This document shows positions 34,601 to 42,763 of a stretch of DNA of 64,000 bases, in pieces; the first letter of the stretch is position 1; the number at the start of each line of letters is the position of its first letter. The notes under the pieces are model-generated. The model was not told the origin of the DNA and ran no database searches. It saw only the letters and a list, made by a program, of their open reading frames with translations. This stretch comes from Mycolicibacterium celeriflavum (GTDB lineage: Bacteria > Actinomycetota > Actinomycetes > Mycobacteriales > Mycobacteriaceae). A program made the translations under genes and the position numbers. The stretch covers positions 4,650,001 to 4,714,000 of the forward strand of contig NZ_AP022591.1 in NCBI RefSeq assembly GCF_010731795.1, in the 5' to 3' direction.

Positions 34601-35275
34601 TCACCACACCCCGGGGACCAGGCGGTAGTGCACCTTCTTGGTGTACTCGTCGTAGCCGTCGAGTTCCCGTCGCAGCGCCTTCTCCTCGTCGGTGATACGG
34701 GCGGCGAACACGAAGAAGCCGGGAATGACCGTGAGCAAGCCCCAATATGAGGCCAAAGCAAGCGGCGTCCCAAGAAACATGACTAGCGCTCCGGCGTACA
34801 TGGGATGACGTACAACGCCATACAGTCCAGTCGACACGACCGGTTGCTCGGCCTCGACAGTGATCGTCGCTGCCGCATAGTTGTTCTGGATCACCACGAA
34901 CTCCGACAACAGGAGGCCGGCGAACACCACTGCGTTGCCGATCACGGCAACCGCCGTCGGCACCGTCGACCAGCCGAACCGGTGGTCAAGCGAGCTGATG
35001 ACACCGACGGCGACAAACGAAAGCACGATGCCGACGATGATGAACTTCTGTGCGAGTCGGGTCTCCGCCCAGGGCCCTGATGTGATGCGACGCCGAAACG
35101 CTGCGGGAGACCTCACCGCCAGATACACGGTCGGCCCCATGGTGCCGACGATGAAAACCGCGATGAAGACCCATGCCTGCCAATAATCAAACGTGCCTGC
35201 GGGCAAGAACAACAGCACGCCCATGAACAGGATTCCGCCGATCGTCGACGCCAGCAGTTGCAGAACGACTTTCAC
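34601..35275 (-). CDS. Isoprenylcysteine-methyltransferase-like membrane protein (copy 1)
   Basis: Paralogue of the following gene, also 224 aa. Same landmarks in register: GTFDYWQAWVFIAVF, RRRITSGPWAETR, FGWSTVP, GVVRHPMYAGALVM and DEYTKKVHYRLVPGVW. ATG 35275 is preceded by AGGAGGAAC-type sequence on the minus strand (35278-35287), a strong ribosome binding site. It lies 16 bp after the ABC permease stop, so the efflux operon probably continues into both methyltransferase genes. The role is probably SAM-dependent methylation of a membrane lipid or small hydrophobic compound; this is inference. Confidence 0.85.
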   Translation of the reverse strand: MKVVLQLLASTIGGILFMGVLLFLPAGTFDYWQAWVFIAVFIVGTMGPTVYLAVRSPAAFRRRITSGPWAETRLAQKFIIVGIVLSFVAVGVISSLDHRFGWSTVPTAVAVIGNAVVFAGLLLSEFVVIQNNYAAATITVEAEQPVVSTGLYGVVRHPMYAGALVMFLGTPLALASYWGLLTVIPGFFVFAARITDEEKALRRELDGYDEYTKKVHYRLVPGVW

Positions 35276-35291
35276 TGTTCCTCCTTCTGGT

Positions 35292-36908
35292 TCAGACCGC
35301 GTCGCGCCGGCGATACAGCGCGCCCGCGAGCAACGTCAACGCCCCTGCGACGACGACCATGACGGCCAGCGCGGTGACCGGATAGTCCGTCGGCGCGGTG
35401 GTGCGGCCGACCGGCGAGAGGTCGATCAGCCATTGCGGCAAGCGCAGCAGTGCGCCGAGATACAGCGAGGTGACGACGAAAGCTACCGCCAGCCACCCGA
35501 TCCAGGGTCGGCGCACCGCAACGGCGAACGCGGCCAGCCCTGCCATCACGGCCATCGCGGGCACGAAGGCCAACCCGGCCAGGGTCAGCCGCAGCACGGT
35601 GGCCGGTTCACCGACCGCGATACCCGCGCCCAGGCCGTTGCCCAGACCGGCGGCCAACATCAGCACAGTCGAGCCCAGCAGCGCCGATCCGATCGCCGTC
35701 GACAGCCAGCGCCACCGTGACACAGAACCGGCCAGCACCGCCTCGCCGAACCCTTTGTCCTCGTCGGCGTACACCCGCAGCACCGCGCCGACGACATACG
35801 CGCTTGCCGCCGCCGCGAGGAACTGCGTCATGGTGGTGTGGACACTGTCGGTGCCCTGCTGCGCGATGACGCGCTGGATCATCTCGTTGTTCTCCGCCGC
35901 GTCCAGCAGCGACTTGGTCATCGACCCGAACGCGAGCCCGCCCAGGAACAGTCCGACCGTCCAGCCGACGGTCTGGCCGCGCTGCAGCGTCAGGTGCAGG
36001 GCCAGCACGCCGGTGATCGGAGGGGCGTCGGGGTGCTCGCCGGTGGACGGCAGGGTGCCGTCGTCGTACTGGCGTCTGCTCTCCAGCACGGCGGCCAGCG
36101 CCATCAGGGCCACGGTCAGTGCGACCAGCAGCGCGAACGGCCACCACCGCAGGTCGACGAACGCGCGCATCTGCTGTGCCCAGGCGACGGGGGAGAACCA
36201 ACTCAGCACGCTGCCCGAGTTGTCGATGACGTCGCCGATCCCGCGCACCAGCGCGGCGACCGCCAACGCCGCCATCGCTGCGCCGGTCGCGGTGCGCGCC
36301 TGTCGCCACAGTTGCGCGGTGACGGCGGCCACCGCACCGAACACCATCGCCACCCCGGTGACACCGAGGCACATCGCCGCGGTGTCGACGAGCCCGAAGC
36401 CGGTGGCCGCCATCGCCAGAGTCATCGTCACCGCCAGCACGGCGTTGACTGCGCCGACGAGGATCAGCGCGGCCGCTGTGCGGGCATACCGGCCGACGAC
36501 AGACGACAACACCAACTCCGCTGCGCCGCTTTCCTCCTCGGTGCGGGTATGACGAATGACGGTGAGAATTGCGAGGATCGACGTCGCCACGATCAACGTC
36601 AGCATCAGCTCGTTGGCCATCATCGCGCCGAGGTCGGTCTCGTTCTTCCCGAACATGGGCCCGCCCATCATGATCGCGGCGGGTGTTTTCATCAGGTCGA
36701 CCCGGGCAAGGCGTTGCGCCTCTTCGGGGTAAGCCAGTTTTATCGCGCCTGGCGCGTAGACCATGAGCGACGTCAGCACTGCTATCCAGACGCCGAGTCG
36801 AACCCGGTCGCGATGCAGCGCGAGGCGCAGCAGCTTGGCGGTTCCGGTCCACGCGGCGTTTGGCGTGCCGTGCCGCGTCGTGACCGGCGCGTCGATCGTG
36901 GCAGTCAT
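35292..36908 (-). CDS. ABC transporter permease, Rv1217c-like
   Basis: This 538-aa multi-spanning permease has two similar halves, each with about six hydrophobic segments, as in Rv1217c-type exporters. ATG 36908 is chosen because it makes an ATGA overlap with the ATPase gene; the much longer open frame upstream is antisense-like and lies inside that gene. In M. tuberculosis Rv1218c-Rv1217c pump several drugs out of the cell. Downstream are two methyltransferase-like genes on the same strand. Confidence 0.92.
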   Translation of the reverse strand: MTATIDAPVTTRHGTPNAAWTGTAKLLRLALHRDRVRLGVWIAVLTSLMVYAPGAIKLAYPEEAQRLARVDLMKTPAAIMMGGPMFGKNETDLGAMMANELMLTLIVATSILAILTVIRHTRTEEESGAAELVLSSVVGRYARTAAALILVGAVNAVLAVTMTLAMAATGFGLVDTAAMCLGVTGVAMVFGAVAAVTAQLWRQARTATGAAMAALAVAALVRGIGDVIDNSGSVLSWFSPVAWAQQMRAFVDLRWWPFALLVALTVALMALAAVLESRRQYDDGTLPSTGEHPDAPPITGVLALHLTLQRGQTVGWTVGLFLGGLAFGSMTKSLLDAAENNEMIQRVIAQQGTDSVHTTMTQFLAAAASAYVVGAVLRVYADEDKGFGEAVLAGSVSRWRWLSTAIGSALLGSTVLMLAAGLGNGLGAGIAVGEPATVLRLTLAGLAFVPAMAVMAGLAAFAVAVRRPWIGWLAVAFVVTSLYLGALLRLPQWLIDLSPVGRTTAPTDYPVTALAVMVVVAGALTLLAGALYRRRDAV

Positions 36909-37843
36909 CGATCGACCCCCTGATACTCGCGCAGGAACATGTCCTCCAGCGAGGCCGGCGTCACCGTCAGGTCGATGATCCCGAGATCGCTGACGAAGTC
37001 CATCGCGTGATCGAGGTCGTTGCGGTCGACCGAGAAGACGTAGTGCCCGTCCCTGACCGCGAAGTCGTGGACGAACGGGGCGCCCTGAAGGCGTTGGCCG
37101 TCGTGGCGGGTGCGCACCGTCACGGTCGTGCGCATCAGGTGCCGCAGCTCGTCGAGGGGCCCGGAGCGTACGGTGCGGCCCGCGCGGATGATCGTGACGC
37201 TGTCGCAGAGTTTTTCGACTTCGGCCAGGATGTGGCTGGACAGCAGGACCGCCGCACCGCGGTCGGCGACTTCGCCGACGCACTGCTGAAACGCCTTCTC
37301 CATCAACGGGTCCAGGCCGGATGTCGGCTCGTCGAGGATGTACAGCTCGGCGTTGGTCGAGAACGCGGCGACGATGGCGACCTTCTGCCGGTTGCCCTTG
37401 GAGTAGGTGCGGGCCTTCTTGTGCGGGTCGAGCTCGAAGCGCTCGATCAGCTGATCCCGGCGGGTCGTGTCGACTCCGTTGCCGCGCAGGCGGACCAGGA
37501 AGTCGATCGCTTGCAGCCCGGTCAGGTTGGGCCACAACGTCACATCGCCGGGCACGTAGGCGATGCGGCGATGCAACTCCACCGCGTCGTGCCAGGGATC
37601 GCCGCCGAGCAGTCGCACCGCGCCGCTGTCTGCGCGCAGCAGGCCGAGCAGCACGCGGATCGTGGTCGACTTGCCCGCGCCGTTCGGCCCGAGGAAACCG
37701 GCGATCTGGCCCGGTGCAACGGTCAGGTCCAACCCGTCGAGCGCCCTGGTGCGACCGAATGATTTGGACAGCCCGCGGATTTCGACTGCCGGGCCACCGC
37801 CTGCGTCAACCCGCTGCAGGGGCCTGGCTGGTTGAGCCGTCAT
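36905..37843 (-). CDS. ABC transporter ATPase, Rv1218c-like
   Basis: This 312-aa ATP-binding subunit of the exporter has Walker A GPNGAGKST near residue 53, a variant signature YSKGNRQK near 148 (the usual LSGGQ is replaced by YSKGN, common in this drug-export subfamily), Walker B LYILDEPTSGLDP and the switch SSHIL. The C-terminal ~90 residues are a DrrA-like regulatory domain. ATG 37843 has AAGGAG six bases upstream. It overlaps the end of the TetR gene by 38 bp and the start of the permease by 4 bp, so all three form one unit. Confidence 0.94.
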   Translation of the reverse strand: MTAQPARPLQRVDAGGGPAVEIRGLSKSFGRTRALDGLDLTVAPGQIAGFLGPNGAGKSTTIRVLLGLLRADSGAVRLLGGDPWHDAVELHRRIAYVPGDVTLWPNLTGLQAIDFLVRLRGNGVDTTRRDQLIERFELDPHKKARTYSKGNRQKVAIVAAFSTNAELYILDEPTSGLDPLMEKAFQQCVGEVADRGAAVLLSSHILAEVEKLCDSVTIIRAGRTVRSGPLDELRHLMRTTVTVRTRHDGQRLQGAPFVHDFAVRDGHYVFSVDRNDLDHAMDFVSDLGIIDLTVTPASLEDMFLREYQGVDR

Positions 37844-38501
37844 AGCCGTCTCCTTCTCTGGGGGTGCTGAACGGGATACCTTTTTCGCGTTGCTCGAGGA
37901 ACGCGTCGTACATCGTCGAGTCGGTCATCAGGCCGTTGGTGTAAAGCTCGAGCGCGGGCAGCATCATTTCTTCGCCGTAGTCGCGAAGCACCTCACGCAG
38001 GTCCGTGGAGGGGTGCAGTTGCAGATACAGCAGGAAGCTGCCGCCGCTCGACATCGACAGAAACCGGGCCCTGGCGCGGGGGTCGCGGCTCGGCTTGAGC
38101 AGACCGGAGCGCACGCCCTCATCCATGTACTGCTCGGCGTTGTCGATCATCTGCTGCCAGAAGGTGTTCGCGAGCTCGCTGCCCGACTGCATGCTGCGCA
38201 CCAGGTACGCCATCAGCGGCGCGTACGACTCGATCTCGGACATCTGCGCGAGCCAGGTCGCCGGATCGCCGTTCTGCAGCGACTCTGTCTTGGCTTCGCG
38301 GATCACTTCGGCGACGTGCTCGTCACACGCCTTGCGCAGGCCTTCCTTGGAGCCGAAGTGGTGAATGACCAGCGCGGCCGACACCCCCGCGGCCTCAGCG
38401 ATCGCCCGCAGCCCGATGTTGAACCCGTGCGCGCCCCACTGCTCGATCGCGGCGTCGCGGATCCGCGCAACGGCCGTCCGGTCGTTCGAAGCTGAACGCA
38501 T
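37806..38501 (-). CDS. TetR-family repressor, Rv1219c-like
   Basis: This 231-aa TetR regulator has an N-terminal helix-turn-helix (LRAIAEAAGVSAALVIHHFG, residues about 31-50) and a ligand-binding C-terminal domain. Rv1219c in M. tuberculosis represses its own operon with the Rv1218c-Rv1217c exporter. Two palindromes at the promoter here fit that role. The start ATG 38501 is inside one palindrome and seven bases after a -10 box, so the mRNA is likely leaderless. The 3' end overlaps the ATPase gene by 38 bp. Confidence 0.94.
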   Translation of the reverse strand: MRSASNDRTAVARIRDAAIEQWGAHGFNIGLRAIAEAAGVSAALVIHHFGSKEGLRKACDEHVAEVIREAKTESLQNGDPATWLAQMSEIESYAPLMAYLVRSMQSGSELANTFWQQMIDNAEQYMDEGVRSGLLKPSRDPRARARFLSMSSGGSFLLYLQLHPSTDLREVLRDYGEEMMLPALELYTNGLMTDSTMYDAFLEQREKGIPFSTPREGDGYDGSTSQAPAAG

Positions 38502-38538
38502 GTTCAGTAGACTAAACGCGCGTTCAGCCGTCGGTCAA
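38493..38538 (-). promoter_or_regulatory. Promoter and twin operator of the TetR-efflux operon
   Basis: On the minus strand TTGACC (38538-38533) and TAGTCT (38514-38509) are a good -35/-10 pair with an 18-bp spacer, and the TetR ATG begins seven bases after the -10. Palindrome A, TGAACGCATGTTCA (38493-38506), spans the start codon. Palindrome B, AACGCGCGTT (38515-38524), lies between -35 and -10. Their centres are 20 bp apart, two helical turns, so two dimers could bind the same face. Occupancy would block both polymerase binding and early elongation. Confidence 0.7.
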
Positions 38539-38564
38539 GGATGGAACGCGTCACAGCTCAGCCG

Positions 38565-38625
38565 CGCGAGCGCTCACGCTGGTACGGCTTGGGGGCCGAA
38601 AAGCGTACGTGATTGAGCGCTCGCG
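38565..38625. repeat. 12-bp inverted repeat between O-methyltransferase and TetR genes
   Basis: CGCGAGCGCTCA (38565-38576) and TGAGCGCTCGCG (38614-38625) are perfect complements. An inner pair GTACG (38582-38586) and CGTAC (38604-38608) continues the stem. The unit starts with GCGCGAGCG, like the repeat copies beside the M15 peptidase gene, so they may belong to one repeat family. It lies 56 bp past the O-methyltransferase stop and could also end that transcript, though it has no T-run. Confidence 0.6.
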
Positions 38626-38680
38626 GCCTTCCAGGCCTTCCACGCCTACATGTGGCCGATTGGGTAAGTGCGCCCGAAGT

Positions 38681-39340
38681 TCAGTCGCGGGCGGCCGCGA
38701 GCAGGCCGTCGCCCAGCGGCACCAGCACCGGGGTGAGTCGCTCGTCCTCGGCGATCAGCCGCGCAGCCTCCCGCACGGCCATGACTTCGGCGTCGTTGGC
38801 ACTGGCGTCACCGGCCCGCCCGCCGAGTGCCGCGCGGTGCAGGACGATCGCCCCGCCCGGGCGCAGCAACCGGACGCCTTCGGCGACGAACTGCGGCTGA
38901 TCCAACGGATCGGCGTCGACGAACACCAGGTCGTAGGACTCGTCGGCGAGGCGGGTCAGCACCTCCTGGGCGCGGCCGCTGATCAACCGGCTTCGTCCCG
39001 GCCCGATACCGGCTTCGGTGAACGCCTGCTTGGCGATGCGCTGGTGTTCGGGTTCGACGTCGATGGTGGTCAGCACGCCGTCTTCGCGCATGCCCGACAG
39101 CAGCCACAGGCCGCTGACCCCGGCGCCCGTGCCGACTTCGACGACAGCCTTGGCGCCGGTCAGCTTGGCGAACACGCACAGCAGCGCGCCGACCGCGGGG
39201 GAGACGGCGCCCGCCCCGATGTCGAGGGCGCGTTCCCGGGCGGCGGCGACGATGGCGTCCTCGGAGATGGACTGCTCGGCATGAGAGACGATGGCATCGG
39301 CACGGCTGTGCGGTCCGATGACGTCGTCGGTGCCGGCCAT
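38681..39340 (-). CDS. O-methyltransferase, Rv1220c-like
   Basis: This 219-aa SAM-dependent O-methyltransferase is of the class I, caffeoyl-CoA/catechol type. SAM-binding motif VVEVGTGAGVSGLW (near residue 66), TTIDVEPEHQ (acidic loop) and LVFVDADPLD are present. The family's metal-binding aspartates are expected in the VDAD and later segments. ATG 39340 is chosen; the frame to 39382 upstream is not conserved. It is divergent from sigE, as Rv1220c is in M. tuberculosis. Substrate unknown. Confidence 0.92.
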   Translation of the reverse strand: MAGTDDVIGPHSRADAIVSHAEQSISEDAIVAAARERALDIGAGAVSPAVGALLCVFAKLTGAKAVVEVGTGAGVSGLWLLSGMREDGVLTTIDVEPEHQRIAKQAFTEAGIGPGRSRLISGRAQEVLTRLADESYDLVFVDADPLDQPQFVAEGVRLLRPGGAIVLHRAALGGRAGDASANDAEVMAVREAARLIAEDERLTPVLVPLGDGLLAAARD

Positions 39341-39452
39341 GCCCGCAGCGTAGCCAACCCGTATCGGCCAGCACCGCGACACGCCCGTCGCCGAATGCCG
39401 GATCGAGCAGATTTCGATGGATTCGCGCAGGTCGAAAATGGGTAGAGAAGCA

Positions 39453-39471
39453 TTCTCAGGAAATGTTCAGT
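39453..39471 (+). promoter_or_regulatory. Candidate MprA box upstream of sigE
   Basis: Two 8-bp direct repeats, TTCTCAGG (39453-39460) and TGTTCAGT (39464-39471), are separated by AAA, making 19 bp in total. This is the reported architecture of the MprA box: two loosely conserved 8-bp repeats in 19 bp. MprA is known to activate sigE in mycobacteria. A possible -10 (TCATAT, 39476-39481) begins four bases later and the chosen sigE start is 44 bp downstream of the box. The match is by eye. Confidence 0.5.
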
Positions 39472-39515
39472 TTGCTCATATGCCAAGCACGGAACGGTCG
39501 GCGACGGTATGTCCC

Positions 39516-40289
39516 ATGGAAAACGGTGGACGCTGGCTCTGCAGGGACGAACCGGGGACTACCGGGAATACCTGTGTGGGTCTGACCGTTGCCGCCAATA
39601 ACGAGCCGCCGCGCCGTGATGGCGGCTGTGACCAGGAGGATCTGACGACCACCATCAAGATGGCCCCGACTTCCATGGCCCACCTCGAGCAGTTCGCGGA
39701 CGGGGAATGGGTCGAGCCTTCCGACGAATTGACCGGTACCGCGGTGTTCGACGCCACCGGCGACAAGGCGACGATGCCGTCGTGGGACGAACTGGTGCGC
39801 CAGCACGCCGATCGGGTGTACCGGCTGGCCTACCGCCTGGCGGGCAACCAGCACGACGCCGAGGACCTGACCCAGGAGACGTTCATCCGGGTGTTCCGGT
39901 CGTTGCAGAACTATCAGCCCGGCACGTTCGAGGGCTGGCTGCACCGGATCACCACGAACCTGTTCCTCGACATGGTCCGCAGGCGCGGCCGCATCCGCAT
40001 GGAGGCGCTGCCCGAGGATTACGACCGGGTCCCCGCCGACGATCCCAACCCCGAGCAGATCTATCACGACTCGCGGCTCGGCCCTGATCTGCAGGCCGCG
40101 CTGGACTCGCTGCCGCCGGAGTTCCGCGCCGCGGTCGTGCTGTGCGACATCGAGGGCCTGTCCTACGAGGAGATCGGCGCCACGCTCGGCGTCAAGCTGG
40201 GCACCGTGCGCAGCCGCATCCACCGCGGCAGGCAGGCGCTTCGCGACTATCTGGCCAATCACAGCGAAATCGCGGCCCAGACGGCCTGA
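39516..40289 (+). CDS. sigE: SigE, ECF sigma factor for envelope stress
   Basis: SigE is an extracytoplasmic function sigma factor directing the response to surface stress, heat and detergents. Region 2 (VRQHADRVYRLAYRLAGNQ, then DLTQETFIRVFRSLQNY) and region 4 (LPPEFRAAVVLCDIEGLSYEEIGATLG) are almost identical to M. tuberculosis SigE. ATG 39516 gives 257 aa. ATG 39480 and codons further upstream are also in frame, and several starts are known for the M. tuberculosis gene. The N-terminal extension is variable and contains three cysteines. rseA follows after 75 bp. Confidence 0.96.
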   Translation: MENGGRWLCRDEPGTTGNTCVGLTVAANNEPPRRDGGCDQEDLTTTIKMAPTSMAHLEQFADGEWVEPSDELTGTAVFDATGDKATMPSWDELVRQHADRVYRLAYRLAGNQHDAEDLTQETFIRVFRSLQNYQPGTFEGWLHRITTNLFLDMVRRRGRIRMEALPEDYDRVPADDPNPEQIYHDSRLGPDLQAALDSLPPEFRAAVVLCDIEGLSYEEIGATLGVKLGTVRSRIHRGRQALRDYLANHSEIAAQTA

Positions 40290-40364
40290 GGTTCGCGGCG
40301 TTCCGGACCTGCGCCGCGCTACATTCGAGTGAGCACCGTGACACGACGCGAGAGGAGCTGGGCG

Positions 40365-40760
40365 ATGGTCGAGCCGGGACACGTGTTCCGCCGTGCCTTC
40401 TCATGGTTGCCCACTCAGTTCGCCTCCCAGAGTGACGCGCCGGTCGGGCCGCGGCAGTTCGGCTCCACCGAGCACCTGTCGACCGAGGCCATCGCGGCCT
40501 TTGTGGACGGCGAACTGCGGCTGACCCCACATCTGCGCGCGGCCCACCACTTGTCGCTGTGCCCCCAGTGCGCAGCCGAGGTGGACGCCCAGCGCCAGGC
40601 CCGCGCGGCATTGCGGGATTCGCTACCGATCGACGTGCCGAGCTCCCTGCTGGGCCTGTTGTCCGAGATCCCGCACCACGCGCCGCCGGAGCCGCCCGTC
40701 GAGACGCAGCGGTCGCAGTTTGCTGACAGCGCAGAGCGCCCACGGCGTAAGCGCCGGTAG
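40365..40760 (+). CDS. rseA: RseA, anti-sigma E factor
   Basis: RseA binds and inhibits SigE. This 131-aa protein has the zinc-binding anti-sigma motif HHLSLCPQC, with His62, Cys66 and Cys69 fitting HxxxCxxC, embedded in EAIAAFVDGEL...AAHHLSLC typical of Rv1222. The C-terminal tail is basic. ATG 40365 is chosen because AGAGGAG lies seven bases upstream; GTG 40329 is an in-frame alternative. Order sigE-rseA-htrA-tatB is the same as in M. tuberculosis. Redox or phosphorylation control is known for the family, not visible here. Confidence 0.94.
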   Translation: MVEPGHVFRRAFSWLPTQFASQSDAPVGPRQFGSTEHLSTEAIAAFVDGELRLTPHLRAAHHLSLCPQCAAEVDAQRQARAALRDSLPIDVPSSLLGLLSEIPHHAPPEPPVETQRSQFADSAERPRRKRR

Positions 40761-40829
40761 GGTAAATGCGAACACGAGCAGGGTTCTGCGCCGGCGATCG
40801 CGGGCGCCTTCACAGAGGGTGATACACGG

Positions 40830-42320
40830 GTGACCAATCTCGACCAGACCGGGCGTGAGCGCCTGGAGCCGCGTCCTGTCTCCCGTCCGCCCGTCGACCC
40901 GGCGGCGCAGCGCGCGTTCGGCAGACCCGACGGGGTTCGAGGTTCGTTCGTGGGCCTGGAGAAGTACCGCGACCAAGGCGAGTTCACCCCGACGGACCAG
41001 CCGCCCGACCCGGTGTTGGCCGAGGCGTTCGGTAGGCCGTATGCCAACGGTGAGTCATTGCAGCGTCATCCCGCCGACGCGGGGGCCCTCGACGCCGAAC
41101 GCGAGGCGCAGGAGCCCGTCGAGGTCGCCGATCCATGGCGTGACCCGTCCGCTCCGGCTGCCCTCGGCGCTCCGGCGGTGCACGAGCCGCCGCGCGCTCC
41201 GACGACCGCGATGACCGGCAAGCTGGGCGTGCGCGATGTGTTGTTCGGCGGCCGGGTGTCCTACGTCGCGTTGGCGGTGCTCGCCATCGTCGCGCTGGTG
41301 ATCGGCTTGGCCGGCGGCTGGGTCGGCCGCAAGACCGCCGAGGTGGTCGAGGCGTTCACCACGTCGAAGGTCACGCTCAACACCTCCGACAGCGGCCCGC
41401 CACCCGAAGGCCGGATCGCCAAAGTCGCTGCCGCTGTTGCCGATTCGGTCGTCACCGTGGAGGCGACCAGCGATCAGGAGGGTTCGCAGGGGTCCGGCGT
41501 CGTCATCGACGGCCGCGGTTACATCGTGACCAACAACCACGTGATCTCCGAGGCGGCGAACAACCCGAGCAAGTACAAGATGAAGGTCGTCTTCAACGAC
41601 GGCAAGGAAGTGCCCGCCAACCTCGTCGGCCGCGACCCCAAGACCGACCTCGCCGTGCTGAAGGTCGACAACGTCGACAACCTGACCGTCGCGCAGATGG
41701 GCGACTCGGACAAGCTGCGCGTCGGCGACGAGGTGATCGCCGCCGGCGCCCCGCTGGGCCTGCGCAGCACCGTCACCGCAGGCATCATCAGCGCCATGCA
41801 CCGCCCGGTGCCGCTGTCGGGCGACGGCTCGGACACCGACACCGTGATCGACGGCCTGCAGACCGACGCGCCGATCAACCACGGCAACTCCGGCGGTCCG
41901 CTGATCGACATGAACGGCAACGTGATCGGCATCAACACCGCGGGCAAGTCGCTGTCGGAGAGCGCCAGCGGTCTCGGGTTCGCGATCCCGGTCAATGAGG
42001 TCAAAGCCGTCGTCGAGTCGCTGATCCGCGACGGCAAGATCGCCCACCCGACGCTGGGCCTGACCGCCCGCTCGGTCAGCAACGACATCGCCTCGGGCGC
42101 ACAGGTGGCCAACGTGAAGGCCGGCAGCCCCGCGGAGAAGGCGGGCATTCTCGAGAACGACGTCGTGGTCAAGGTCGGTGATCGCACCGTCGCCGACGCC
42201 GACGAGTTCGTCGTCGCGGTGCGTCAGCTCAAGATCGGCCAGGACGCGCCGATCGAGGTGATGCGCGACGGTCGGCGCGTGACGCTGACCGTCAACCCGG
42301 GTCCCGACAACACCGCCTAG
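40830..42320 (+). CDS. htrA: HtrA, membrane-anchored serine protease
   Basis: HtrA is a periplasmic quality-control protease and chaperone anchored by one membrane helix (residues about 144-166). A ~140-residue disordered cytosolic part precedes it. Catalytic triad: His237 in TNNHV, Asp273 in DLAVL, Ser354 in GNSGGP. A PDZ domain fills the last 95 residues. GTG 40830 gives 496 aa, a little shorter than M. tuberculosis Rv1223, the difference being in the disordered part. It lies in the SigE cluster, consistent with envelope stress. Confidence 0.95.
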   Translation: MTNLDQTGRERLEPRPVSRPPVDPAAQRAFGRPDGVRGSFVGLEKYRDQGEFTPTDQPPDPVLAEAFGRPYANGESLQRHPADAGALDAEREAQEPVEVADPWRDPSAPAALGAPAVHEPPRAPTTAMTGKLGVRDVLFGGRVSYVALAVLAIVALVIGLAGGWVGRKTAEVVEAFTTSKVTLNTSDSGPPPEGRIAKVAAAVADSVVTVEATSDQEGSQGSGVVIDGRGYIVTNNHVISEAANNPSKYKMKVVFNDGKEVPANLVGRDPKTDLAVLKVDNVDNLTVAQMGDSDKLRVGDEVIAAGAPLGLRSTVTAGIISAMHRPVPLSGDGSDTDTVIDGLQTDAPINHGNSGGPLIDMNGNVIGINTAGKSLSESASGLGFAIPVNEVKAVVESLIRDGKIAHPTLGLTARSVSNDIASGAQVANVKAGSPAEKAGILENDVVVKVGDRTVADADEFVVAVRQLKIGQDAPIEVMRDGRRVTLTVNPGPDNTA

Positions 42321-42323
42321 CCG

Positions 42324-42743
42324 ATGTTCGCCAACCTCGGCTGGGGCGAGATGCTGATCCTGGTGATCGCCGGTCTGGTGATCCTGGGGCCGGAGCGGCT
42401 GCCCGGTGCGATCCGTTGGACGTCAGGTGCGCTGCGGCAGGCCCGCGACTACATCAGCGGTGCCACCAGCCAGCTGCGCGACGACCTCGGACCGGAGTTC
42501 GAGGACCTGCGTGAGCCGCTGAGCGAGCTCAACAAGCTCCGAGGCATGAGCCCGCGCGCGGCGCTCACCAAGCATCTGCTCGACGGCGACGACTCCCTGT
42601 TCACCGGGAAGTTCGACCGTCCTGTGGATGACACGGACGACAAACCGGTCAGCCCACACGCGCCGACTCCACAGGTACCACCGGCCGCACCCGGCCAGCC
42701 GGAGACGTCCGCGCCGACACCGTTCGACAGCGACGCCACATAG
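42324..42743 (+). CDS. tatB: TatB, twin-arginine translocase subunit
   Basis: TatB recognises folded proteins with twin-arginine signals and passes them to TatC/TatA. The 139-aa product starts FANLGWGEMLILVIAGLVIL, a single membrane helix with the conserved Glu near residue 8. Then come GPERLPGAIRW and an amphipathic helix, followed by a Pro/Asp-rich tail. ATG 42324 is three bases after the htrA stop, so it belongs to the sigE-htrA unit. Same position as Rv1224. Confidence 0.95.
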   Translation: MFANLGWGEMLILVIAGLVILGPERLPGAIRWTSGALRQARDYISGATSQLRDDLGPEFEDLREPLSELNKLRGMSPRAALTKHLLDGDDSLFTGKFDRPVDDTDDKPVSPHAPTPQVPPAAPGQPETSAPTPFDSDAT

Positions 42744-42763
42744 CGCCGCCGCGGGCTCAGATT

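Noticed and set aside
36909..37535. 5' extension of the ABC permease frame to 747 aa
   Set aside because: The added part lies inside the ATPase gene in another frame and is arginine-rich noise. ATG 36908 overlaps the ATPase stop.
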